Positions 1 to 8,669 are shown, numbered from the stretch's first letter. The stretch is 37,832 bases of DNA from an uncultured Prevotella sp. (GCA_900316565.1 ONDK01000032.1:1-37832); one strand, 5' to 3'. The notes: generated from the sequence alone by a model not told the origin. Numbers and translations are program-made.

Positions 1-1
1 A

Positions 2-151
2 GTCAATGTCTTTGTCCTGACTCATATTGCCTTGCCATCTCCAGATGATACGAAGCAGAAAATCATGTACAGGCTTACGCTCCATGGGGAGCTAAAGTCT
101 GTACGTGACTATTTTCCAAAAACTTATTCCCGATTCAGGGTGACGCATTGA
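2..151 (+). CDS. C-terminal end of an unrecognised protein (cut by window edge)
   Basis: An open frame runs in from the left edge and stops at TGA 149-151, giving 49 residues that end in YFPKTYSRFRVTH. It is followed 10 bases later by a strong hairpin terminator, which is how a real gene end looks in this window. The visible tail is basic and hydrophilic, with no membrane segment and no motif I can place. The start and most of the protein lie outside the window. I do not recognise the family and assign no function. A chance open frame of this length is possible, but the terminator placement favours a gene. Confidence 0.5.
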   Translation, partial: VNVFVLTHIALPSPDDTKQKIMYRLTLHGELKSVRDYFPKTYSRFRVTH

Positions 152-160
152 CGAAGTCAG

Positions 161-197
161 GAAATATCCAAGTGCCGAGGGGCACTTGGATATTTTT
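161..197. terminator. Bidirectional hairpin terminator
   Basis: A perfect 15-bp stem (162-176 pairs with 181-195) closes a GAGG loop. There is an A-run on one side and a T-run on the other, so it can end transcription from the cut gene on the left and from the doxX-like gene on the right. Confidence 0.85.
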
Positions 198-200
198 GTC

Positions 201-623
201 TTAGTCGGTTACGTGTCCTTTCGTCAACGCATACCGTCCTCCACCCGTGAAGCAGAGCACCGCCGCACCAAGAAGGTACAGCATCGGCAGTTCGATGGCC
301 CAGCCGCCGGTCATCGGGTCCACGGAGAAGATAACGGGTAGATGCGCCATGAGCACGGCCACCGCCATATTACCCACCATAACCACCGCGGCCACGCGCG
401 TCCACGCTCCCAGAACGATGAGCACGGAGACTATCAGCTCCGCAGCCAAGGAGAGATAAGCGATGAAAACCGGCAAGCCGAGGCCGGCGAGCATACCCTC
501 AATGGCCGACACACCGTAGATGAGCTTGTGGACGCCATGGAAGAGCATCAGACCACCTACCGTCAGACGGAGCAACAACAATCCTAAATCATTATCACGA
601 AGGAAATCTTTGTCTAAATTCAT
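201..623 (-). CDS. DoxX family small membrane protein
   Basis: A 140-residue protein with four predicted membrane segments. It begins MNLDKDFLRDNDLGLLLLR and carries the DoxX/DoxD pattern: first helix LLRLTVGGLMLFHGVHKL, a second around FIAYLSLAAELIVSVLIVLGAW, and two more after residue 75. Family members sit in the inner membrane and have been linked to redox or sulfur metabolism, but the role of most is unknown. I place the start at 623 and not at the upstream ATG at 683, because the -7 box of its promoter (681-688) covers that ATG and transcription should begin downstream of it. The gene has its own promoter and shares a terminator with the gene at the left edge. Confidence 0.85.
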   Translation of the reverse strand: MNLDKDFLRDNDLGLLLLRLTVGGLMLFHGVHKLIYGVSAIEGMLAGLGLPVFIAYLSLAAELIVSVLIVLGAWTRVAAVVMVGNMAVAVLMAHLPVIFSVDPMTGGWAIELPMLYLLGAAVLCFTGGGRYALTKGHVTD

Positions 624-680
624 AATCTTTGTAGTATTTGTGTTAATAAACAACGGCCCGTAAGAGCCTATTCCCGGATG

Positions 681-712
681 CAAAGGTACGAACTATTTCC
701 TTAAACTACAAC
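681..712 (-). promoter_or_regulatory. Promoter of the doxX-like gene
   Basis: Read on the minus strand: GTTG at 712-709, 20 bases, then TACCTTTG at 688-681. This matches the Bacteroidetes -33/-7 pattern and fixes the doxX start at 623. Confidence 0.7.
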
Positions 713-731
713 TTCCTATATTGGAATTTTT

Positions 732-977
732 TCAATTTCCGTTCAGATAAGCATGCTGGTTCACACGGCGGTATTTCTCCGACAGTTCGAAGAGCTCGGA
801 GAGCTTCGCCAATCGTGCCTCGTCCAACAGGCCCTTATTACGCATTTTGCGGTTGTATTTAAGCCAGTTGACAAGCTTACGCTCCTCAGCCTTATACTTG
901 GAAGGACAGCGTTTGTTGTCTTTCATGAACTTCATGTACGCGTCGAACATCGTCTGCCAGTGTTCATCCTGTGTCAT
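732..977 (-). CDS. Small protein made of one helicase-associated (HA) domain
   Basis: An 81-residue protein. The spacing of W7, Y14, F17, P25, L35, W38 and R43 (HWQTMFDAYMKF, CPSKYKAEERKLVNWLKY, then KGLLDEARLAKL) resembles the 'helicase associated' domain (Pfam HA) that occurs in repeats at the end of some helicases. Here it stands alone, with no helicase part. It starts 29 bases after the dinB stop on the same strand, so it is probably co-transcribed with dinB and the thrE-like gene. Many positive charges suggest nucleic acid binding, but that is inference. The domain match was made by eye and the function is unknown. Confidence 0.7.
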   Translation of the reverse strand: MTQDEHWQTMFDAYMKFMKDNKRCPSKYKAEERKLVNWLKYNRKMRNKGLLDEARLAKLSELFELSEKYRRVNQHAYLNGN

Positions 978-1006
978 AGTAGAATATAGTTTAGAAAAAT
1001 AAAAAA

Positions 1007-2116
1007 TCAGATTACATCAAAGTCGGAACTGTCGAAGAGCTCACCCTCTACCCACCGCGGCTGTCCGTCGGCTGGCTCATCGTCCAGTATGGAGCGCGAC
1101 ACCGACAGTCCCATCAGCCTTATGGCGTTCCGCTCGTAGTCGACACCACTGAGAAGGCGCTTTGCCAACGGCAGGATGTCGTCCTTGGTCCTCAGGACAT
1201 GGTCAACGGTCATCGACCGCGTTATCTGCGTAAAGTCATGAAACTTCACCTTCAGCGTCAGCGTCCGTCCCTCGAAACCGTTCCGCTTTATCCTCTCTAT
1301 GAGCTCAAGGACGGTGTGATAGAGTTCTATGACGACCTTTGAGCGCTGTCTGATGTCCTCCAGAAACGTCTGCTCACAGCCCACGCTCTTCCTCTCCCGT
1401 TCCGTAACGACAGGACGCTCGTCGATGCCCCGTGCGAAATTATAGTATACGGCGCCGACCTTTCCGAACACCGCTTTCAGATGACTCAACGACACCTCCC
1501 GCAGCTGAGCGCCATTGAAGATACCCATCTGGTGCATCCTCTCCGCCGTCTTTGGTCCCACACCCCAGAAATCCTCCACGGGAAGAGCCGCCACGAAGTC
1601 GAGGGCACGGTCCGGATGGACGGTACAGATGCCGTCGGGCTTACGGTAGTCGGACGCTATCTTGGCCAGGAACTTATTGTATGACACCCCTGCGGAGGCC
1701 GTCAGACCAGTCTCCTCCCGTATCTTCCGCTTTATCTCCTTGGCAATGTCGACGGCAAGGTCCATGCCTGCCTTGTTCTCTGTAACGTCGAGGAAGGCCT
1801 CGTCGATGGATATAGGCTCCACCAAGTCGGTATATTCATGGAAGATGGCGTCGACCTGACGGCTGACAGCCTTATACTGCTCAAACCGTGGCGGCACAAT
1901 GATGAGATGGGGACAACGCCGTTTCGCCATGCTTATGGGCATGGCACTGTGCACACCGAACGGACGCGCCTCATAGCTTGCCGTCGACACCACGCCACGT
2001 GGGCCGTCGAAGCCGACGGCAATGGGCTTACCTCTCAGCCCGGGGTTGTCGCGCTGCTCCACGGACGCGAAGAACGCGTCCATGTCTACATGGATAATCT
2101 TCCGCAGCCTTGCCAT
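1007..2116 (-). CDS. dinB: DNA polymerase IV (Y-family, translesion)
   Basis: A 369-residue Y-family polymerase that copies past damaged bases with low fidelity. The catalytic carboxylates are visible: D11 in HVDMDAFFASVEQ, and D105/E106 in PISIDEAFLDVTE. The finger segment VVSTASYEARPFGVHSAMP and the helix-hairpin-helix region VEDFWGVGPKTAERMHQMGI are also present, followed by a little-finger domain from about residue 240. The C-terminal stretch EGELFDSSDF may bind the sliding clamp (inference). Length is normal for the family. The gene begins 25 bases after the thrE-like gene and is followed by the HA-domain gene. I saw no LexA-like operator in the 25-base gap, so regulation probably acts at the upstream promoter. 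Confidence 0.95.
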   Translation of the reverse strand: MARLRKIIHVDMDAFFASVEQRDNPGLRGKPIAVGFDGPRGVVSTASYEARPFGVHSAMPISMAKRRCPHLIIVPPRFEQYKAVSRQVDAIFHEYTDLVEPISIDEAFLDVTENKAGMDLAVDIAKEIKRKIREETGLTASAGVSYNKFLAKIASDYRKPDGICTVHPDRALDFVAALPVEDFWGVGPKTAERMHQMGIFNGAQLREVSLSHLKAVFGKVGAVYYNFARGIDERPVVTERERKSVGCEQTFLEDIRQRSKVVIELYHTVLELIERIKRNGFEGRTLTLKVKFHDFTQITRSMTVDHVLRTKDDILPLAKRLLSGVDYERNAIRLMGLSVSRSILDDEPADGQPRWVEGELFDSSDFDVI

Positions 2117-2141
2117 GCGCTGGTTTCCCGCCGGTCCCCGC

Positions 2142-3608
2142 CTAATCAGCCTTCAGATGGCTGAGGTCGACGAACTTACCACATTTCTCACGGTCCTTGA
2201 CAATAGCGCGGAACCGCTTCTCCTCCTTATAGCTTATCCATTTGCGGGCGAAGACATTCGGGATGTCCACACCGACGGCTATCATGATAAGTATCAGACT
2301 GCCCTTGATGGCGTTGCTCGTCGCGAAGGTAACCTCTCCGACGATGCCCTGCATGTCGATGAACCCATAGAGAGCTCTGTACATGAGCACTCCCGGCACC
2401 ATTGGGATTACCGCCGGAATGGTTACGCACTGGTGTGGCGTGTGGATGACGTGGCACATCTTGATGTTTATAACAGAGATAAGTGCCGAGCCGCAGAGCG
2501 TACCGATGATTGGTCCGTAGTCCAAACCCACGTTTCCCGTGGAAGGGCCGAGGTTTACGAAGTTACGGAAACATACGGCGATGATGCCGCCGCAGGCCAC
2601 CCACGGCTGAAGGCGCAGCGGTGTGTTGAAGATTGTGGCAAAGCCCACCGCCGAGATGGCCGCCGCTATGGCGTATTCCACGAACGTGTGATGCGGTGTC
2701 ATACTGAGGTTATGCACGAAGTTGTCTATTCCACAGACCTTTATGGCCACGGCGATGCCGAACGACATAGCCACAATCATCAGGACAGTGTTCGTTGCCC
2801 TGACAAGTCCCGTCTCTATATGGTTGTCGAGCATATCGCTGACGAAGTTTATCAGCGGCACTCCCGGCACAATGAACAGTGCGCAGGCCATAAGGGGATG
2901 CCACGGTGTGGCGGAATGGAGGAAGCTGAGCCACGGTGTGGCTACGACAAAGTCGGAGAAAGGGTTTCCCGGCAGACTGATATACGCCGAGAGCCACGCG
3001 AGTATCGTCGAGACGAAGGCAGCCACGGCGAGGTCGAAATACGTGTTGGAGCCGACGGAGTTGAGGAACATCTTCAGCCGGTTGCCAAGTATCGCTGCTA
3101 TCGACGCATAGAAGAACGCCGTCCAGTCGCATCCGAACTGTATGCAGAAGCCACCGCAGGCAAAGCCGGCGCAGATAGCCACCGCCCAGTCGCTGTATGT
3201 GCGTTTCCGGTTCGTTATCCAGTCGAGGGCACACTCGTAGTCGTCGAGGGTGTAGTCGCGTCTCAGCGCGCGCCACGTCAGTTTCGAGACATCCTGTATG
3301 GCCGCCATGTCGATACCATGTTTTCTGCAACGGCGCATCTGCACGAAGGAGTGTTCACTGTCGCAGAGGCTGACCGTAACCATGTAATAGTCCACATAGA
3401 TATTGATGTTCTCCTTGGGAAAACCCAAAAAGGCAGCAGCGCGGTGCATGTTGCGCATTATGCGGCTGGTGTCGGCAGAGCTGTCCACGAGTATCTGGCC
3501 GGTGCGCATCAGAAGGTTCAGACGGCGGTTCAACTGGTCCGTAAATCCCGTCTGCGCGGTCTCTTCCTTCATGGGTGTAGCGCAACAAGTCTCTTCTTTG
3601 TTATCCAT
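2142..3608 (-). CDS. ThrE-like threonine/serine exporter family membrane protein
   Basis: A 488-residue membrane protein with the two-part ThrE layout. A cytoplasmic DUF1212-type domain occupies about residues 25-150 (RRLNLLMRTGQILVDSSADT, later LTWRALRRDYTLDDYECALD). About ten membrane segments follow, including IVPGVPLINFVSDMLDNHIE and a second half with IPAVIPMVPGVLMYRALYGF. The repeated VPGVP/PMVPGV motifs are typical of the ThrE family, which exports threonine and serine; some relatives carry dicarboxylates, so the substrate here is not certain. Many Bacteroidetes split the two halves into separate genes, while here they are fused. It heads a leftward set with dinB and the HA-domain gene, and is divergent from sppA. 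Confidence 0.85.
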   Translation of the reverse strand: MDNKEETCCATPMKEETAQTGFTDQLNRRLNLLMRTGQILVDSSADTSRIMRNMHRAAAFLGFPKENINIYVDYYMVTVSLCDSEHSFVQMRRCRKHGIDMAAIQDVSKLTWRALRRDYTLDDYECALDWITNRKRTYSDWAVAICAGFACGGFCIQFGCDWTAFFYASIAAILGNRLKMFLNSVGSNTYFDLAVAAFVSTILAWLSAYISLPGNPFSDFVVATPWLSFLHSATPWHPLMACALFIVPGVPLINFVSDMLDNHIETGLVRATNTVLMIVAMSFGIAVAIKVCGIDNFVHNLSMTPHHTFVEYAIAAAISAVGFATIFNTPLRLQPWVACGGIIAVCFRNFVNLGPSTGNVGLDYGPIIGTLCGSALISVINIKMCHVIHTPHQCVTIPAVIPMVPGVLMYRALYGFIDMQGIVGEVTFATSNAIKGSLILIMIAVGVDIPNVFARKWISYKEEKRFRAIVKDREKCGKFVDLSHLKAD

Positions 3609-3707
3609 AAAAATTGTCGTAATGATAGCTTTTTATTAATTTTCTCTCTGTGAGCCCGTATCGGTTCACCTATAATCGTTCTTTCCTGATAATCTCCTAA
3701 CAGACTG

Positions 3708-3715
3708 CAAAGTTA
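3708..3715 (-). promoter_or_regulatory. Probable -7 box for the thrE-dinB set
   Basis: The minus strand reads TAACTTTG at 3715-3708, matching TAnnTTTG, about 100 bases before the thrE-like start. No good -33 TTTG stands at the expected distance, so this is weaker than the other promoters listed. Confidence 0.45.
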
Positions 3716-3735
3716 CTAAAAAATAAACTTTTACC

Positions 3736-3767
3736 CTTGGCAGTATTCAGATTTTTACGTATCTTTG
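3736..3767 (+). promoter_or_regulatory. Promoter of sppA and the genes after it
   Basis: CTTG at 3736-3739, 20 bases, then TATCTTTG at 3760-3767. It lies 57 bases before the sppA ATG and probably serves sppA, lpxK, the phosphorylase and thiL. Confidence 0.75.
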
Positions 3768-3824
3768 CCAAATAATGAGTAAAAGCCTTTCCAAAAGGTA
3801 AAGTTAAACCAAAGCCAAACTTTT

Positions 3825-5594
3825 ATGAAAGAATTTTTTAAATATGTTGGAGCGACAGTCGTAGGACTGATCATTACCGGCATACTTGTTACTATATTCT
3901 TTTTTATCTCCCTCGCCGGCTTCGCCTTGGCAGGCAGCAAGACGGCATCAGTCAGCGACAACAGCGTGCTCGTTCTGAACCTCTCCGGTATGCTGAACGA
4001 GCGCAGTGAGAGCAGCCCTCTCAGCCAGTTCTCCAAAAAGGCACAGTCGGTGGGCCTCAACGACATCCTCACCGCCATAGAGAAAGCCAAGAAGAACGAC
4101 AAGGTGAAAGGCATTTATATAGAGTCCGGCCTCTTCGTTCCCGACTCCTACGCATCCCTGCAGGCCATCCGCGACGCCCTTCAGGACTTCAAAAAGAGCA
4201 AGAAATGGGTTATGGCCTACGGCGACAGCTACACCCAAGGCGCATACTACGTGTCGTCGGTTGCCGACAGCGTTTTCCTGAACCCCTCCGGACAGATCGA
4301 CTGGCACGGACTGGCCTCGCAGCCGGTGTTCTACAAGGACCTACTGGCAAAGTTTGGCGTGAAGGTTGAGGTCGCCAAGGTGGGCACATACAAGAGCTAC
4401 ACAGAGACGTACACCGCCGACAAGATGAGTGATGCCAACCGCGAGCAGACCACTGCCTTCCTGAACATCATCTGGAAGAATATCACCCAGGCCGTCAGCC
4501 AGAGCCGCCACATCCCGGTGGCCAAGCTAAATGAGTACGCTGACAGCATGATAGTCCTCGCCGACACGAAAGACTTCGTGAAGACAAAGTTCGTCGACCG
4601 TCTGCTATACACCGACCAGGTCAAAGATGTGGTGAAAAAGAAACTCGGCGTCAGTAATGACGACGACATCAACCAGGTATCTGTCAGCGACATGCTCGCC
4701 GACGACAGCGACACGGACGATGACGTCGGAAAGATAGCCGTCTACTACGCTTACGGCAGTATCGTCGACGGAGCGGTCTCGCCGATGAGCGACGGCCATG
4801 AGATTGACGGGCAGAAGGTGTGCCGCGACCTGGAGGAACTGGCCAAGGACGACGACATCAAAGCCGTGGTGCTGCGCGTGAACTCCGGAGGCGGCTCCGC
4901 CTATGCGTCGGAACAGATATGGCATCAGGTCATGGAGCTGAAGAAGAAGAAACCCGTCGTGGTGTCCATGGGCGGTATGGCAGCCAGCGGAGCATACTAT
5001 ATGAGCGCTCCGGCCAACTGGATAGTGGCTGAGCCGACGACGCTCACAGGCTCGATAGGCATCTTCGGCATGTTCCCCGACGCCAGCGGACTGCTCAAAG
5101 ACAAGCTCGGACTGAAGTTCGACGTCGTAAAGACCAACGCCCACAGCGACTTCCAGACCATCGCACGGCCGTTCTCGCCGGAGGAGAAACGCTATATGGA
5201 AGGCTACATCACACGTGGCTATCAGCTGTTCCGCAAGCGCGTCGCCGACGGACGCCACATGACGACGGAACAGGTGGAGAAGATAGCACAGGGACATGTC
5301 TTCGCGGGAGAGGACGCCATCCGCCTGCATCTCGTCGACCAGCTCGGAGGTCTCGACGCGGCAGTGGCGAAGGCGGCACAGCTCGCCAAGCTCCCCGACT
5401 ACAGCACGGAGGATTATCCTGCCGAGGACTCCTGGATCGACGCCTTCCTCAGCGACGACATAGCCGGCAACTACCTCGACGGCAAGCTCCGCACAGAGCT
5501 CGGCCCGCTCTATGAGCCGGTGATGTTCCTGAGGAATATCAACAAGACCGAGACCGTCCAGGCACGGATACCATATATTATTAATGTTGAATAA
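3825..5594 (+). CDS. sppA: Signal peptide peptidase SppA, long (67K) type
   Basis: A 589-residue membrane-bound serine protease that degrades cleaved signal peptides. One N-terminal membrane anchor (about residues 8-33) is followed by two S49-type domains in tandem, as in the E. coli protein. The catalytic dyad is visible: lysine K190 in VGTYKSYTE in the first half, and serine S388 in MGGMAASGAYYMS in the second. The second half also has VVLRVNSGGGSAYASEQIW and LTGSIGIFGMFP. An acidic stretch near residues 285-305 (DDSDTDDDVG) links the halves. It is first in a rightward set; lpxK starts 83 bases after its stop. Confidence 0.95.
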   Translation: MKEFFKYVGATVVGLIITGILVTIFFFISLAGFALAGSKTASVSDNSVLVLNLSGMLNERSESSPLSQFSKKAQSVGLNDILTAIEKAKKNDKVKGIYIESGLFVPDSYASLQAIRDALQDFKKSKKWVMAYGDSYTQGAYYVSSVADSVFLNPSGQIDWHGLASQPVFYKDLLAKFGVKVEVAKVGTYKSYTETYTADKMSDANREQTTAFLNIIWKNITQAVSQSRHIPVAKLNEYADSMIVLADTKDFVKTKFVDRLLYTDQVKDVVKKKLGVSNDDDINQVSVSDMLADDSDTDDDVGKIAVYYAYGSIVDGAVSPMSDGHEIDGQKVCRDLEELAKDDDIKAVVLRVNSGGGSAYASEQIWHQVMELKKKKPVVVSMGGMAASGAYYMSAPANWIVAEPTTLTGSIGIFGMFPDASGLLKDKLGLKFDVVKTNAHSDFQTIARPFSPEEKRYMEGYITRGYQLFRKRVADGRHMTTEQVEKIAQGHVFAGEDAIRLHLVDQLGGLDAAVAKAAQLAKLPDYSTEDYPAEDSWIDAFLSDDIAGNYLDGKLRTELGPLYEPVMFLRNINKTETVQARIPYIINVE

Positions 5595-5677
5595 GTAACC
5601 AGAGAACCAAACAGCGGTGCCGCTGAAGGGAAAGACACACCGACGACAACGCTGATTTCTGACTCATAACAGAGCGT

Positions 5678-6844
5678 ATGGAAGGCGACTTCATAAAGAT
5701 AAACAAATGGCTGCGGCCGCTGAGCTTCCTCTATGGCATCGGCGTGGGCATAAGAAACCAGCTCTTCGAACTGAACATCCTGAAGAGCCGCAGCTTCACC
5801 ACGCCCGTCATCTCCGTGGGAAACATCACCGTTGGCGGCACAGGGAAGACGCCACATGTGGAATATCTTATTCGGCTGCTCAGCAAGGAGGTGAAGGTGG
5901 CGGTGCTCAGCCGCGGATACAAACGCAAGACCCACGGATACATCCTCGCCGACGAGAGTACGACGATGCGCGACATCGGCGACGAGCCCTACCAGATGAA
6001 GCGGAAGTTCCCGGACATAGAGGTCGCCGTGGACGCCAAGCGGTGTCGTGGCATCGAACATATCATCCACGACGAGAAAACCAAGGACACCGACGTGATA
6101 CTCCTCGACGACGCCTACCAGCACAGATACGTGAAGCCGGGCATCAACATCCTCCTCGTCGACTACCACCGCCTTATCATGTACGACGAGCTGCTGCCCT
6201 CGGGACGTCTCCGTGAGCCCGTAGAGAGCAAGAACCGCGCCGACATCGTCATCGTAACGAAGTGTCCCGCCTCGCTCAACCCCATCGACTACCGTGTGCT
6301 GACAAAGGCCATGAACCTATTCGCATACCAGTCGCTGTATTTCACCTCACTGAGATACGGTGCCCCCTACCCTCTCTTCGGCAGTAAGGCACCGGCAACG
6401 GACCTACGATACACCGACGTGCTGCTCCTCACCGGCATAGCCAGTCCGGAGCAGATGATTACCGACCTGCAGCCGCTGGTGAGGTCGCTGACACCAATGA
6501 CCTTCCCCGACCACCACGCCTTCAGGACGCGTGACGTGGAGAAGATAAACACCGCCTTCGCCGCCATGCCGCAGGGCGAGAAGGCTATCATAACGACAGA
6601 GAAGGACGCAGAGCGGCTGCGAGGCGTCGACGGACTGTCGGAAGAGGTAAGAGAAAATATTTTTGTACTGCCCGTAGAAGTCGCGTTCATGCTCGACGGC
6701 GAGGAGCAGTTTAACGATAAAATAATTAGCTATGTACGAAAAAATTCAAGAAACAGCATCCTGGTTAAAAGAAAGGATGACAACAAGTCCAAAAACGGCG
6801 ATAATTCTCGGAACAGGACTCGGACAATTAGCTTCAGAGATTGA
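5678..6844 (+). CDS. lpxK: Tetraacyldisaccharide 4'-kinase (lipid A synthesis)
   Basis: A 388-residue enzyme that phosphorylates the 4' position of the lipid A disaccharide at the inner membrane. The Walker A loop is GGTGKT (residues 53-58) inside ISVGNITVGGTGKTPHVEYL. The family's DD-x-QH motif appears as LLDDAYQHRYV, and FPDHHAF comes later. The amphipathic N-terminus (WLRPLSFLYGIGVGI) fits membrane association. The last 37 residues (from YVRKNSRNSILV on, very basic and Asn-rich) are encoded over the start of the next gene in another frame. The conserved part of the kinase is complete before this overlap. The tail may be real or dispensable. Confidence 0.93.
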   Translation: MEGDFIKINKWLRPLSFLYGIGVGIRNQLFELNILKSRSFTTPVISVGNITVGGTGKTPHVEYLIRLLSKEVKVAVLSRGYKRKTHGYILADESTTMRDIGDEPYQMKRKFPDIEVAVDAKRCRGIEHIIHDEKTKDTDVILLDDAYQHRYVKPGINILLVDYHRLIMYDELLPSGRLREPVESKNRADIVIVTKCPASLNPIDYRVLTKAMNLFAYQSLYFTSLRYGAPYPLFGSKAPATDLRYTDVLLLTGIASPEQMITDLQPLVRSLTPMTFPDHHAFRTRDVEKINTAFAAMPQGEKAIITTEKDAERLRGVDGLSEEVRENIFVLPVEVAFMLDGEEQFNDKIISYVRKNSRNSILVKRKDDNKSKNGDNSRNRTRTISFRD

Positions 6845-7541
6845 CATAACATCAGAGTTCGCATACAAAGATATCCCCAACTTCCCCGTCTCCACCGTGG
6901 AGGGCCATGCCGGAAAACTTATCTTCGGCAAGCTCGGCGGAAAGGACATCCTCGCCATGGACGGCCGTTTCCACTACTACGAGGGCTACACCATGAAGGA
7001 GGTCACGTTTCCTATCCGCGTGATGTATGAGCTGGGCATCACCACGCTCTTCGTCAGCAACGCCTCCGGTGGCATGAACCCGGAGTTCAAAATCGGCGAC
7101 CTGATGATCATCGACGACCACATAAACCTCTTCCCAGAGCACCCGCTGCACGGCAAGAACTTCCCTACGGGGCCGCGCTTCCCGGACATGCACGAGGCCT
7201 ACGACCATAAGCTCATCGCCATGGCCGACGAGATAGCCAAGGAGAAAGGCATCGAGGTCAAGCACGGTGTGTATGTGGGAGTGCAGGGGCCGACCTTCGA
7301 AACCCCACACGAGTACCGCTTCTATCATATCATCGGCGGCGACGCCGTCGGCATGAGCACCGTTCCGGAGGTCATCGTGGCACGCCACTGCGGTATCCGT
7401 GTCTTCGGTATTTCCGTTATCACCGACCTCGGCGGCTTCGACGTACCGGAGAAAGTGAGCCATGAGGAGGTGCAGAAGGCCGCCAACGCGGCACAGCCAC
7501 GCATGTGCGACATATTCCGCGAGATGATAAAGCGCAGCTAA
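6732..7541 (+). CDS. Purine nucleoside phosphorylase, trimeric type
   Basis: A 269-residue enzyme that splits purine nucleosides with phosphate, giving free base and ribose-1-phosphate (purine salvage). Family motifs are clear: phosphate loop ILGTGLGQLASEI, VEGHAGKLIFGKLGG, GRFHYYEGY, VSNASGG, GPTFETPHEYRF with the base-site Glu, and GMSTVPEVIVARHCGI. The start at 6732 is favoured because MYEKIQETASWLKERM precedes the phosphate loop at the usual distance. The residue matching human Asn243 is Asp232 (VITDLG), which bears on base specificity. It overlaps lpxK by 113 bases and is 18 bases ahead of thiL. Confidence 0.93.
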   Translation: MYEKIQETASWLKERMTTSPKTAIILGTGLGQLASEIDITSEFAYKDIPNFPVSTVEGHAGKLIFGKLGGKDILAMDGRFHYYEGYTMKEVTFPIRVMYELGITTLFVSNASGGMNPEFKIGDLMIIDDHINLFPEHPLHGKNFPTGPRFPDMHEAYDHKLIAMADEIAKEKGIEVKHGVYVGVQGPTFETPHEYRFYHIIGGDAVGMSTVPEVIVARHCGIRVFGISVITDLGGFDVPEKVSHEEVQKAANAAQPRMCDIFREMIKRS

Positions 7542-7559
7542 ACGAAAGGAAACATACCA

Positions 7560-8669
7560 ATGGACATAAAAGAATTGGGTGAGTTCGGACTTATCGACCG
7601 GCTGACCAAAGACATAAAACCAAAGAACGAGAGCACCGTCTACGGCGTCGGCGACGACTGTGCCGTGCTCCACTACCCGGAGAAAGAGGTGCTCGTAACG
7701 TCGGATATGCTCATGGAGGGCATACATTTCGACCTCGTCTACACCCCTCTCGACCAACTCGGCTATAAGGCGGTGATGGTGAACATCAGCGACATCGTAG
7801 CCATGAACGGCACGCCGAGGCAGATAATAGTCTCCATAGCCATCGACAAACGGCTGAACGTGGAGGATGTAGAGGCCATATACCGTGGCATGCGGCAGGC
7901 CTGCGACAAGTTCAACGTCGACATCATCGGTGGCGACACCACGACATCGCTCACAGGACTCGCCATCTCGATAACATGTATCGGTGAGGCGGCAAAGGAA
8001 GACATCGTCTACAGAAACGGAGCCAACGAGACCGACCTGATATGTGTCAGTGGAGACCTGGGCTCCGCCTACATGGGTCTGCAGATATTGGAACGAGAGA
8101 AGACGGTGTACTACCAGCAGATAGACGAATATAATAATAAGGTGAAGGCCGCCCAGAAGGCCGGCGACGAGGCGGAGCTCGCCAAGCTGCGCGCACAGCG
8201 TAACGAGGTGGAGGACTTCGAACCGGACTTTGCAGGAAAAGAGTACCTCATCGGACGGCAGCTGAAGCCGGAGGCACGCGGCGACGTCCTGCAGGCGCTC
8301 CGCGACCGCGGCATACATCCGACGGCAATGATGGACATCTCAGACGGACTGTCCTCGGAGCTCTTCCACATCTGCAAGCAGAGCCACTGCGGCTGCCGTG
8401 TCTACGAGAAGGAGATACCCATCGACTACCAGACGGCAGCGACGTGTGAGGAGTTCAACATGAACCTCACCACGGCGGCACTCAACGGCGGCGAGGACTA
8501 TGAGCTGCTTTTCACGGTGCCCATCGGCGACCATGACAAGCTCACCAACCTGGAAGGCATCCACCAGATAGGATACATCACCAAGGAGTCGCTAGGCCTA
8601 TGTCTCGTAACCCGCGACGACAAGGAGTTCCCACTGCAGGCACAAGGGTGGAATCCATTGAAAAATTAA
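7560..8669 (+). CDS. thiL: Thiamine-monophosphate kinase
   Basis: A 369-residue ATP-dependent kinase that makes thiamine diphosphate from thiamine monophosphate in the cytoplasm. The metal and substrate motifs of the PurM/ThiL fold are present: GVGDDCAVL, TSDMLMEGIHFDL, MVNISDIVAMNG, and IIGGDTTTS. A second half holds MMDISDGLSSELFHIC and LNGGEDYELLFTVP. Compared with the roughly 325-residue E. coli enzyme it is longer, mainly through a charged, probably helical insert around residues 185-225 (YNNKVKAAQKAGDEAELAKL). It is last in the sppA set, and I see no clear terminator between it and the tRNA promoter about 65 bases on. Confidence 0.94.
   Translation: MDIKELGEFGLIDRLTKDIKPKNESTVYGVGDDCAVLHYPEKEVLVTSDMLMEGIHFDLVYTPLDQLGYKAVMVNISDIVAMNGTPRQIIVSIAIDKRLNVEDVEAIYRGMRQACDKFNVDIIGGDTTTSLTGLAISITCIGEAAKEDIVYRNGANETDLICVSGDLGSAYMGLQILEREKTVYYQQIDEYNNKVKAAQKAGDEAELAKLRAQRNEVEDFEPDFAGKEYLIGRQLKPEARGDVLQALRDRGIHPTAMMDISDGLSSELFHICKQSHCGCRVYEKEIPIDYQTAATCEEFNMNLTTAALNGGEDYELLFTVPIGDHDKLTNLEGIHQIGYITKESLGLCLVTRDDKEFPLQAQGWNPLKN

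Noticed and set aside
2022-3653. A 543-codon open frame on the plus strand opposite the thrE-like gene
   Set aside because: It is antisense to a complete, recognisable membrane protein, is rich in His, Arg and Val as expected from a shadow of high-GC codons, and has no family resemblance.
6852-8318. A 488-codon open frame on the minus strand over the phosphorylase and thiL
   Set aside because: It spans two well-supported genes on the other strand and resembles nothing.
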